From contig JAGHBF010000090.1 in the NCBI GenBank assembly GCA_021161165.1, forward strand, positions 1-15,850: a stretch of 15,850 nucleotides of DNA, written 5' to 3'. Both the position numbers and the translations under genes were made by a program. This DNA is from Candidatus Aminicenantota bacterium (GTDB lineage: Bacteria; Acidobacteriota; Aminicenantia; S016-38). Shown piece by piece: positions 1 to 6,918 of this stretch. The notes beneath the pieces were generated by a model, which had not been told where the DNA came from, did no database searches, and saw only the letters and a list, made by a program, of their open reading frames with translations. Numbering within the stretch: position 1 is the first letter of the stretch; every line of letters starts with the position of its first letter.

Positions 1-301
1 ACAGATACCTATCCACAGGGAAATGATAGGAGATGCCATATATTTCCTGAAGCATGATGTAGAGTTCGAAATTGAAATGCATGATGGGAAACCGGTGGGA
101 GTAATTCCTCCAAAAACTGTTGAGCTCGAAGTTGTGGAGACAGAGCCTTATTTGAAAGGGGCAACAGCAGCTGCAAGCAACAAGCCAGCGGTTCTTGAAA
201 CCGGGTTAAAAGTATCTGTTCCATTCTTTATAGAGAAAGGGGATGTAGTAAGAATAGATACTGAAGAACTAAAATACATTGAAAGAGTAAAGCAAAAGTG
301 A
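1..301 (+). CDS. efp: Elongation factor P, C-terminal part (cut by left edge)
   Basis: EF-P binds the ribosome between the P and E sites and relieves stalling at polyproline stretches. Only the last ~100 residues are in the window; the reading frame is open from base 2, before the first visible ATG at 23, so the true start lies outside. What is visible is the end of the middle OB domain (GDAIYFLKHDVEFEIEMHDG) followed by the C-terminal OB domain with family-typical stretches VELEVVETEPYLKG, KPAVLETGLKVSVPFFI and a GD-I-DT segment near the end. The loop carrying the modified lysine of domain I is not in view, so the modification type (lysylation, rhamnosylation or other) cannot be judged. Its stop is 13 bases before the next gene on the same strand, so the two may be co-transcribed. 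Confidence 0.93.
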   Translation, partial: QIPIHREMIGDAIYFLKHDVEFEIEMHDGKPVGVIPPKTVELEVVETEPYLKGATAAASNKPAVLETGLKVSVPFFIEKGDVVRIDTEELKYIERVKQK

Positions 302-314
302 TAGATTTTATTTA

Positions 315-1181
315 ATGGGAGAAGAAAAAGGCAAGGGAGAGCCATTTTTAACTGTAATCTGGGGTACTGATCTGGATTTTGGAAAGGAGATTCAGCTACA
401 TAGTGAACCAGTTCTAATAGGAAGGAGTAAGGAAGCGAATTTTAAGCTTACGGATAGGATGGTTTCAAGGCGGCATTGTGTGATAAGGCCTTCGAAAGAA
501 GGTTTTTATGAAATAGAGGATGTGGGTTCATCTAACGGAACCTATGTGAACGAACAGAGAATAAATTCAAGAAAGCTTCTCGTTTCCGGGGACAAAATAA
601 GAGTGGGTGAGACTATAATTAAATTTCACTATAAGGATGAATATGATACCCAGTTTTTCAACAGGCTTTATAAAATGGCAATTTACGATGGAGCCACAGG
701 CCTTATGACCAAGTCTTATTTTGTGGATGAATTAAAGCTCCAGTTAGAGATAGCGAGGAGACATAATGGACTTTTGGCCTTCATTATGATGGATATTGAT
801 GATTTTAAGCAGGTTAATGATAAATATGGCCATCCTGTGGGAGATGTGGTTTTAAAAGAGGTTGCAAAAATTATTCTTACTATAAAAAGGAGCCAGGATA
901 TTGCGGCCAGATACGGTGGGGAGGAATTTTCTCTATTACTTCCTGGAACAGACATAGAAGGGGCGGTTGCTTTGACAGAGAGGATAAGAAAGAAAGTGGA
1001 TGAGACTTATATAGAGGCTTTCCATAATTCCATACAAGTTACAATAAGTGCGGGAATTTCTTGCTTTCCTATTACAGCCTCTTCATTGGAAGAGCTTATT
1101 GAACAGGCAGACCAGGCTCTCTACGAGGCAAAAAATCTAGGGAAAAATAAAGTTATAGCCTATATGCCAATTTCAAAATAA
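315..1181 (+). CDS. FHA-GGDEF diguanylate cyclase
   Basis: Predicted cytosolic enzyme making cyclic di-GMP from two GTP, gated by a phosphothreonine-binding module. The 288-residue protein has an N-terminal FHA domain (about 12-105) with the canonical GR (36-37), SRRH (51-54) and GSSNGTYVN (71-79) motifs, then a GGDEF domain (about 122-285). The active-site signature is GGEEF (201-205), a functional variant. An RxxD inhibitory site, RSQD (192-195), sits exactly five residues before it, so product inhibition is likely. There is no transmembrane segment or receiver domain. The start is the first ATG after efp; no good Shine-Dalgarno precedes it, so translation may be weak or coupled to efp. The last 22 bases overlap the 3' end of hutI on the opposite strand. 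The regulator, presumably a Ser/Thr kinase target, is unknown. Domain calls are secure; the cellular role is not. Confidence 0.93.
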   Translation: MGEEKGKGEPFLTVIWGTDLDFGKEIQLHSEPVLIGRSKEANFKLTDRMVSRRHCVIRPSKEGFYEIEDVGSSNGTYVNEQRINSRKLLVSGDKIRVGETIIKFHYKDEYDTQFFNRLYKMAIYDGATGLMTKSYFVDELKLQLEIARRHNGLLAFIMMDIDDFKQVNDKYGHPVGDVVLKEVAKIILTIKRSQDIAARYGGEEFSLLLPGTDIEGAVALTERIRKKVDETYIEAFHNSIQVTISAGISCFPITASSLEELIEQADQALYEAKNLGKNKVIAYMPISK

Positions 1182-2404
1182 CTGGAATTGATTTTGAAAA
1201 CTTCCTTTCCCTCTTTAAAGACTTTCTGAATATGTGTTTCAGAAGGTCTGTAGAAGATTTCCCTGTAATCCTCTACATCTATAATCAAAAAATCAGCTTT
1301 TTTCCCTGGTTCAAGGCTCCCCGCTGTTTCCGAAAGACCAAGAACATGGGCTGAATTTAGTGTGGCAGCAGTGATAGCCTCTTCCATTCTTAAGCCCATT
1401 TTGAATACAGCGAACCACAACGGGAAAAACATTGATTCTACAGGAGAACTTCCAGGGTTAAGGTCTGTCCCGAGAGCGACAGCTCCTCCTTCGTCTATTA
1501 TTTTTCTTGCAGGAGCAAATTTTTCCATCCTTAGGAAAAAGCTCACTGATGGCATGATTACAGCTACTGTATCTGATTTCGCGAGGAGTTTCACGTCATT
1601 TTCGTCAGCGAAGAGAATGTGGTCAACCGAGACCGCTCCGTAATGCACTGCCAGGGGAATTCCTCCCATATGGCTGAATTCCTCTGTATGTAGTCTCAAT
1701 TTAAATCCATAATCCTTTGCTACCTTAAACATTCGTTCAATATCCTTTGTATCATATATTCCATTTTCGCAGAAGGCATCGAAATATTTTGAAAGATTCC
1801 TTCTGGCAACTTCCGGGATAAGTTCCTTTTCAAGAAGTTCCAGATAATCTTCCTTCTTTGAATCAGGGGGTATATCATGTCCTCCCAGAAATACAGGAAC
1901 TATATCCATGGGTAATTTTTCATTTAAAAGACTGGCCACTTCAAGTTGTTTTATTTCGCCTTCAAGGTTCAATCCATAACCGGATTTTGCCTCAGAACTT
2001 GTAGTTCCGTTTTTTAACATAAAAAATGCCCTTTTTGTGGACTGTAAAAAGAGCTCTTCTTTTGAGGCGTTCCTTGTTGCCTTTACCGTGGATTTAATAC
2101 CCCCACCCGCAGCTGCGATTTCCATGTATGAAACACCCTTTAATTTCATCTCAAATTCGTTCACCCGTTTTCCTCCGTAAACAAGATGGTTATGTGCGTC
2201 AACGAGCCCGGGAATGGCTATTTTACCGAAGTATTCCTCACAATAATCAGCGTCTCTTGTTTTTTCTCCGATTTCCACTATCCTTCCATTTTCAACTATG
2301 ATTTCACCTGGCTTAATTATATGGAGCCGGGACATTTCTTCTCCCTTCAAAGCTTTTTTCCCGGTGGGGGTTACGATCTGGGAGAACTTAAATTTTTTCT
2401 TCAT
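1160..2404 (-). CDS. hutI: Imidazolonepropionase (histidine degradation)
   Basis: Hydrolyses 4-imidazolone-5-propanoate to N-formimidoyl-L-glutamate, third step of the Hut pathway, in the cytosol. The 414-residue protein is a full-length amidohydrolase. Metal ligands are visible: H71 and H73 (DAHNHLVYGG), H239 (LHTEEF) and D314 (GTDLNPGSSP). R80, Y93, Y143, H176 and E242 occupy places that, as I recall the Bacillus subtilis structure, contact the substrate; the spacing fits. The NPGSSP motif is typical of HutI and separates it from other amidohydrolases. One local change is GGHDIPP where the family usually has GAHAVPP. The ATG directly abuts the ftsZ stop (TAAATG), with GGAGG eight bases upstream, so it is most likely translated as the last gene of the division operon. 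No other hut genes are in the window. It overlaps the convergent cyclase gene by 22 bases. Confidence 0.93.
   Translation of the reverse strand: MKKKFKFSQIVTPTGKKALKGEEMSRLHIIKPGEIIVENGRIVEIGEKTRDADYCEEYFGKIAIPGLVDAHNHLVYGGKRVNEFEMKLKGVSYMEIAAAGGGIKSTVKATRNASKEELFLQSTKRAFFMLKNGTTSSEAKSGYGLNLEGEIKQLEVASLLNEKLPMDIVPVFLGGHDIPPDSKKEDYLELLEKELIPEVARRNLSKYFDAFCENGIYDTKDIERMFKVAKDYGFKLRLHTEEFSHMGGIPLAVHYGAVSVDHILFADENDVKLLAKSDTVAVIMPSVSFFLRMEKFAPARKIIDEGGAVALGTDLNPGSSPVESMFFPLWFAVFKMGLRMEEAITAATLNSAHVLGLSETAGSLEPGKKADFLIIDVEDYREIFYRPSETHIQKVFKEGKEVFKINSSYFEIGI
1171..1199. repeat. Inverted repeat at the convergent gene ends
   Basis: A perfect 9-base inverted repeat (TTTCAAAAT / ATTTTGAAA) with an 11-base loop spans the stop codon of the cyclase gene and the last codons of hutI. 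It could slow transcription from both sides, but the stem is AT-rich and no clear oligo-U tract follows on either strand, so it is at best a weak bidirectional terminator. No better terminator is visible near this junction. Confidence 0.3.
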
Positions 2405-3691
2405 TTAGTCTTCCTCCGCGAGAAATTTTTCAAACACACTGGGCAGTGTTCCTCTGCTTCTGGAGGTTTTATCTTCCCCTTTTTCATTTTCCATTCTCTC
2501 CAAGAATGGAGGTTTTCGAGTTGCTCTTCTCCTGGGAATGGATTCTTCAAAATCTTCCCTTGCTTTAACTTCCGGTATTCTTGTGGGAGTTGAAGATGAA
2601 TTCAATTTCATCGGATCTGCTAGAAGCCCTGTTTCAGGAGTGTTTTCTTTGACTTCTCCTATTTCTTCTTCCACCGGTTCGAGGGTCTCCTGTACAGTTT
2701 CTCCAAGTTCCTCGTCAAGAAAATCAGTGGCAATAACAGTGGTTCTAATTTTGCCGGCAAAGTTATCGTTTAGAGAAAACCCTAATTTTAAGTTAACATC
2801 AATATCAGAATTCCCTTTTGCTTCTTCTCTTACAACCTCCATTATCTTTATAATTTCCTTCATGGTTGTATCACTCCCATGGGTTACGTGCAGCAATATC
2901 GATTGAGCACCTGCTATTGAGTCGAGTTCAAGAAGAGGAGAGTGGACAGCTTTTTGTATTGCTTCCTCTCCCTTGTTTTCCCCTTCTGCCTCACCCACAC
3001 CTATAAGGGTTTTTCCTTTGGAATAGAGATAATTTTTAACATCTGAAAGGTCAAGCTTCATATAGGCAGGATTGAAAATTATATCCCTTATTCCGACAAC
3101 CGCATTCAGAAGAATTCTGTTAATATCTCTAAAAATTTCAATAGGGCTTTTGGTTAACTCAAGATTAAGCGCATTGGAATTGTGAACCACCAAGAGACTA
3201 TCCACATGTTCCCTTAAGTCTATCAATCCTTCCTCAGCGGTTTTTACAACAAAAGGGCCTTCGTATTCGAAAGGCATCATAATAAATGCTATTGTTAAAA
3301 TACCACTCTTTTTTGCGAGTTCTGCAATGACCGGCGTTGCACCTGTCCCTGTTCCTCCTCCGAATGCTGAGGCTATAAAAAGAATATCTGTATCCTCAAT
3401 AACCTTCATCACCTTGTCAGAATCCTTCTGTGCAGATTCTCTTCCCTTGTCAGGGTCTCCTCCTGTTCCCATCCCCCTCGTTACCGTTTCTCCTATTTGA
3501 ATTTTGATGTCTGCTAAAGACCTTTCTAAAGAATACTTATCGGTATTGACGGCTATTAATTCCACCCCCTCTATAGACTCTTCTTTAAGCATGTCCACTG
3601 AATTGCACCCACCTCCCCCTATTCCCACCACCTTTATCTTAGGGGAAGTGATGTTCTCAAACTCAAAACTTATTGCTGTTTTTTCGGCCAT
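2405..3691 (-). CDS. ftsZ: Cell division protein FtsZ (divergent)
   Basis: Tubulin-like GTPase that polymerises into the Z ring at mid-cell and recruits the divisome. Of 428 residues, about 20-325 form the GTPase and C-terminal tubulin domains: the GIGGGGCNSV loop (23-32), AVNTD (47-51), TRGMGTGGDP (71-80), the tubulin signature GGGTGTGATP (111-120) and IRTTVIATDF (315-324). The synergy loop reads KLDLSDV (212-218), keeping the two catalytic Asp (214, 217) but with Lys for the usual Asn. The residue equivalent to E. coli R142 is V148. A long, charged, low-complexity linker (about 325-390) is followed by a tail containing PPFLER (394-399) and a hydrophobic LPSVFEKF end (416-423), neither a standard DIPAFLR peptide. 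The start is preceded by an AGGGGG site, two bases after the ftsA stop. Identity is secure; normal GTPase rate is not assured. Confidence 0.96.
   Translation of the reverse strand: MAEKTAISFEFENITSPKIKVVGIGGGGCNSVDMLKEESIEGVELIAVNTDKYSLERSLADIKIQIGETVTRGMGTGGDPDKGRESAQKDSDKVMKVIEDTDILFIASAFGGGTGTGATPVIAELAKKSGILTIAFIMMPFEYEGPFVVKTAEEGLIDLREHVDSLLVVHNSNALNLELTKSPIEIFRDINRILLNAVVGIRDIIFNPAYMKLDLSDVKNYLYSKGKTLIGVGEAEGENKGEEAIQKAVHSPLLELDSIAGAQSILLHVTHGSDTTMKEIIKIMEVVREEAKGNSDIDVNLKLGFSLNDNFAGKIRTTVIATDFLDEELGETVQETLEPVEEEIGEVKENTPETGLLADPMKLNSSSTPTRIPEVKAREDFEESIPRRRATRKPPFLERMENEKGEDKTSRSRGTLPSVFEKFLAEED
2413..2417 (-). promoter_or_regulatory. Shine-Dalgarno of hutI inside ftsZ
   Basis: GGAGG lies within the last codons of ftsZ, eight bases before the hutI ATG. 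It supports that start and translation of hutI by ribosomes terminating on ftsZ. Confidence 0.75.
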
Positions 3692-3693
3692 TT

Positions 3694-4908
3694 TTAACCC
3701 CCTGATTTTTTTCCAAATATATTTTTTAAGGCATTTTTTATCGATGGAAGAAATCCTGAAGATGATTTCCCATCGAATTGTTCTCTTTCCTGAGCGTATT
3801 TAAGAATCCCTACAAAAGTAGAGTATTCAGGAGATGTGAATTCATCATCTAGGTTCAAGAGCCTGGAAGTGTTTCTTGGACCTGAAATTCTTACCATTGT
3901 GTTGAAGAAAGATGAGGCGAATTTTTTAAGTCCGGAGAGCAGAGATCCTCCACCTGTTAGCATTATTCCTGAGGTTGCTTTCAATTCCCAGCCTGCTCTT
4001 TCGATATCCTCCTGAATCCAGGTAAAAAGTTGCTCTGCGCGCGGGAAAATTATGCTGTATAACTCATTTGAGGTTATATTCCTTTCCCCACCATCCATCA
4101 GTGGAACTTTTATAACCTCTTCTTCTGTATCAGAGAAAAGCCTTGCATATTTCACCTTAATCCTTTCTGCCTCTTTCATTGATGTGTTGAGTCCTATTGC
4201 TATGTCATTTGTGAAATCCTTTCCCCCTATTTCATATGAGAAAATTTTGTGTATCTCGTTCTGAAGAACCAAAGCAACATCAGTTGTTTCTGCTCCAATA
4301 TCTACTATCATTACTCCCAGTTCCCTGTCTTCGTCGTTGACAAGGGAATAGATATCCGCCACCTGATTGAGAACAAACTCTTTTAGATAAAACCCCGCCC
4401 TTTCTACACAATTCTCAAAGTTTTTAACTACAGTAAGAAGATGGGTTATTATTTGAACCTGCACCTGAAGAACTGTTCCAAACATACCTTCTGGTTCTTC
4501 TACTTCCTGGTCATCTACTATATATCTGGTGGGAATAACATGAATTATTTCTCTATGCTGAGGAATCGTTATTCTCTTTGCCGTCTCTATGGCCCTCAGG
4601 ATTTCCTTTCTTGTTATGGTTTCTCCTGTTACCACGGTTTTTCCAAGGGCAGTAAAAATGTCTGCATTTACCCCGCTGAGGTTTATGTAGACGTCCTCTA
4701 CAACGGAATCTGAATCTCTTTCTGCTATTTCTATAACAGATTTTAGTATGTGCTTCACCTCTCTGAGGTTCTTTATAACCCCCCTTCCCATTCCCCTGGA
4801 ATTTTCCCTCTGGACAGCAAGGATCTCCAGTCCTCCATCCTTTGCAGGCCTGGCTATTGCTGCCACTATTTTCTTCGTGCCAAGGTCAACAACTGCAAAG
4901 CTACTCAT
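3694..4908 (-). CDS. ftsA: Cell division protein FtsA
   Basis: Actin-like ATPase that tethers FtsZ filaments to the inner face of the membrane and signals to FtsN/FtsQLB-type partners. The 404 residues contain the phosphate-1 motif VDLGTKK (7-13), the FtsA-specific 1C (SHS2) domain inserted at about 80-165, phosphate-2 VDIGAETTD (202-210), and the adenosine motif GIMLTGGGSLLSGL (314-327). The C-terminus (GFLPSIKNALKNIFGKK, 385-401) is an amphipathic, lysine-rich helix, as expected of the membrane-targeting sequence. Phosphate-2 has Ala-Glu in place of the more usual Gly-Gly/Ala-Gly. The gene overlaps ftsQ by 4 bases (ATGA) and has a GGAAGG ribosome site; two bases separate it from ftsZ, so FtsA and FtsZ are probably made in a fixed ratio set by translation. 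Confidence 0.96.
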   Translation of the reverse strand: MSSFAVVDLGTKKIVAAIARPAKDGGLEILAVQRENSRGMGRGVIKNLREVKHILKSVIEIAERDSDSVVEDVYINLSGVNADIFTALGKTVVTGETITRKEILRAIETAKRITIPQHREIIHVIPTRYIVDDQEVEEPEGMFGTVLQVQVQIITHLLTVVKNFENCVERAGFYLKEFVLNQVADIYSLVNDEDRELGVMIVDIGAETTDVALVLQNEIHKIFSYEIGGKDFTNDIAIGLNTSMKEAERIKVKYARLFSDTEEEVIKVPLMDGGERNITSNELYSIIFPRAEQLFTWIQEDIERAGWELKATSGIMLTGGGSLLSGLKKFASSFFNTMVRISGPRNTSRLLNLDDEFTSPEYSTFVGILKYAQEREQFDGKSSSGFLPSIKNALKNIFGKKSGG

Positions 4909-5564
4909 TTTTGCCTTCCCAAATAAATTTTGTTTTCCGCCCTGAAATCGGCGTAGTTAAAAGAAAAATTCCCGGTAAGCAAAGGTAATATTTCTTTTGA
5001 AAGAAGGATTCTTTTTGAGAATTTCCTTATAGGAAGAAGGACGCGTGGTTTTTCACCCCTGAATTTTACTTCTACAAAGAACGGAGATGAAAATTGAATC
5101 CATTCCACATCCTGGAGAAATTTAATGTTTTCCTTAAGGAAATTCACCTGGAATTCGAGTGGTATCTTAGATTCAAGAAGCATTGTTAACCCATTCATGC
5201 ATGAATTGAGGAAAATATTTCCGTCTGAATCAATAGTGAAAGTTCCGTTAGCTGTTTTGTAGCATGCCAAAGGGTTTCTTTCTACAATTTTTACTATGAG
5301 GGTATGAGGGAAAATCTTTTTAATCTTTACTTCCTTTACCAGAGGATGATGCTTAATTTTTTCGATGATTTCCTCTTCTTTGATGCTATTAAGGTCTTTT
5401 CCAATGAATGAAGTGAGATCCTTTGCGTATATTTGATTTCCTTCTATCTTTATCCTTTTTAATTGGAAATGTATCCCTTTGTTAATGGCTTTAAGGGCTG
5501 AAAACATAAGAAACACCGAAATAAATGCCATAAAAAAGGAGAACATCAATCTTTTATTCCTCAT
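4905..5564 (-). CDS. ftsQ: Cell division protein FtsQ (DivIB)
   Basis: Bitopic membrane protein that joins FtsL/FtsB and controls septal synthesis by FtsW-FtsI. The 219 residues comprise a short basic cytoplasmic tail, one transmembrane helix (about 6-25), a POTRA domain (about 32-105, with IEGN, an amphipathic helix, HHPLVKEVKIKKIFPHTLIV and ERNPLACY) and a C-terminal beta region. It is shorter than E. coli FtsQ (276). The first in-frame start is TTG at 5567, but the ATG at 5564 lies six bases after AAAGGGGG, the better spacing, so it is preferred. It overlaps murC by 11 bases and ftsA by 4. Sequence identity to the family is low, as usual for FtsQ; the call rests on architecture and position between murC and ftsA. 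Confidence 0.9.
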   Translation of the reverse strand: MRNKRLMFSFFMAFISVFLMFSALKAINKGIHFQLKRIKIEGNQIYAKDLTSFIGKDLNSIKEEEIIEKIKHHPLVKEVKIKKIFPHTLIVKIVERNPLACYKTANGTFTIDSDGNIFLNSCMNGLTMLLESKIPLEFQVNFLKENIKFLQDVEWIQFSSPFFVEVKFRGEKPRVLLPIRKFSKRILLSKEILPLLTGNFSFNYADFRAENKIYLGRQK

Positions 5565-6918
5565 CAATTGCCCCCTTTATTTTGTCCAGATATTTATTCA
5601 CATTTCCTGCTCCCAGGAGTGCTATAATGTCCCCTTTCCTTGAGATTTTTTTTAGGACACTTCCGAGTTCTTCAAGGGAGGCATAGTAGGCTTGCTGCTT
5701 TATGTTTTTTAACACATCATACAGACTTTCCCCTGTAACTCCTTCAATGGGCTCTTCTCCTGCAGGGTACACATCGGTCACAATAACTACATCTGCTTCA
5801 GCTAAGGAAATTGCAAATTTCTCTCGCATTTTCGAAAGCCTGGAATATCTGTGTGGCTGGAAGATTACCATCAGCCTTTTTCCTTTGTGCATTTCTCTGA
5901 GAGCTGAAATTACAGCTTTTACTTCAGTAGGATGGTGAGCGTAATCTTCGTAGAATATCCTTCCTTTTACTTCTCCTTTCAGTTCCAGTCTCCTTTTCAC
6001 CCCTGAGAATTTTTCTAAAGCATATTTGATGATTTCTTTATCTATTTCAAGGGTTCTGGCAAGAGCTATTGCAGCAGTGGCATTATAGATGTTGTGTAGC
6101 CCAGGAATCCTGATTCTATATTTTTCACCATTAACTTTAAAGGACCAAAAATTTCCTTCTTTACTCGGAGGTTCTGCCTTAAAGTCCGAGGGGTGTTCCA
6201 GCGAATAGGTTACATAGAAACGTTCCAATCTTTCTTCCAGAGCTCTGAGGTGAATATCATCTCTGTTTATAACAACAAATCCGAAAAATGGGACATTTAG
6301 AATGAAAGAATGAAAAGCCTCTAAAATGTCGTCTATTCCAGAATAAAAATCAAGATGGTCCTCTTCTATGTTGGTTATAACCTCTGCAAAGGGATAAAGC
6401 TTGAGAAAAGAGCCGTCTGATTCATCTGCCTCAGCCACAAGAAACTCACCTTTCCCCATTTTTGCAGTTGAACCCAACTGTTGTGGTATCCCCCCAACTA
6501 TTATTGTTGGATCTAATCCGGCTTCTTTGAGAATGATTCCAATCATTGACGTTGTTGTGGTTTTCCCATGAGTGCCTGCCACCGCAATTGAATATTTCAT
6601 CCTTACGAGCTGTGCCAGGGCGTCTGCTCTTGAAATAACAGGTATTCTTAATTCCTTCGCTCTTTTAACCTCTATGTTATCCTTTTTTATTGCGGAAGAG
6701 ATTATAACCAGCTGAGCTTCTTCTACATTTTCAGCTCTATGTCCTATTGTTATTGGTATTCCAAGTCGTTTAAGGTGTTTTACATTTACGCCTTCCTGTA
6801 TATCGCTTCCTGTGACTTTAAAACCGATGTTCCAGAGAATCTCAGCTATTCCACTCATACCGCTACCCCCGATTCCTACCATGTGGACTCTTTTAACTAT
6901 TGCCAGCTCAGGTCTCAT
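5554..6918 (-). CDS. murC: UDP-N-acetylmuramate--L-alanine ligase
   Basis: Cytosolic ATP-dependent ligase adding L-alanine to UDP-MurNAc, the first step of the peptide stem. The 454-residue protein has all three Mur domains. The N-terminal Rossmann domain has VGIGGSGMSGIA (14-25) for UDP-MurNAc. The central ATPase has GTHGKTTTT (115-123), EADESDGSFL and NIEEDHLDFY. The C-terminal domain has YAHHPTE, FQPHRYSR and a final GAGN. Length is normal and there is no MurB or Ddl fusion. The ATG follows GGAGGAG and overlaps ftsW by 11 bases, leaving no room for the murG that usually lies here. The murB that often follows murC is also absent; ftsQ comes next with overlap. The substrate motifs are intact, so an active enzyme is expected. 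Confidence 0.97.
   Translation of the reverse strand: MRPELAIVKRVHMVGIGGSGMSGIAEILWNIGFKVTGSDIQEGVNVKHLKRLGIPITIGHRAENVEEAQLVIISSAIKKDNIEVKRAKELRIPVISRADALAQLVRMKYSIAVAGTHGKTTTTSMIGIILKEAGLDPTIIVGGIPQQLGSTAKMGKGEFLVAEADESDGSFLKLYPFAEVITNIEEDHLDFYSGIDDILEAFHSFILNVPFFGFVVINRDDIHLRALEERLERFYVTYSLEHPSDFKAEPPSKEGNFWSFKVNGEKYRIRIPGLHNIYNATAAIALARTLEIDKEIIKYALEKFSGVKRRLELKGEVKGRIFYEDYAHHPTEVKAVISALREMHKGKRLMVIFQPHRYSRLSKMREKFAISLAEADVVIVTDVYPAGEEPIEGVTGESLYDVLKNIKQQAYYASLEELGSVLKKISRKGDIIALLGAGNVNKYLDKIKGAIDEE
5571..5578 (-). promoter_or_regulatory. Ribosome binding site deciding the ftsQ start
   Basis: AAAGGGGG inside the murC 3' end lies six bases before the ATG at 5564 but only three bases before the TTG at 5567. 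It favours the ATG as the ftsQ start. Confidence 0.6.

Noticed and set aside
23..301. A 92-residue stand-alone protein starting at the ATG at 23
   Set aside because: The frame is open to base 2 and the sequence begins in the middle of EF-P; it is the truncated end of efp, not a small gene.
2186..2593. A 135-codon open frame on the plus strand across the ftsZ-hutI junction
   Set aside because: It is fully antisense to two well-supported genes, has low-complexity Phe/Ser-rich sequence and no family motif; it is a shadow frame.
2405..3691. FtsZ as a degenerate pseudogene or non-FtsZ tubulin homologue
   Set aside because: It has an uninterrupted frame, an intact GTP signature and catalytic Asp pair, and lies after ftsA, so it is better read as a divergent but real FtsZ.
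5564..5567. TTG at 5567 as the ftsQ start
   Set aside because: The next codon is ATG with better spacing from the GGGGG site.
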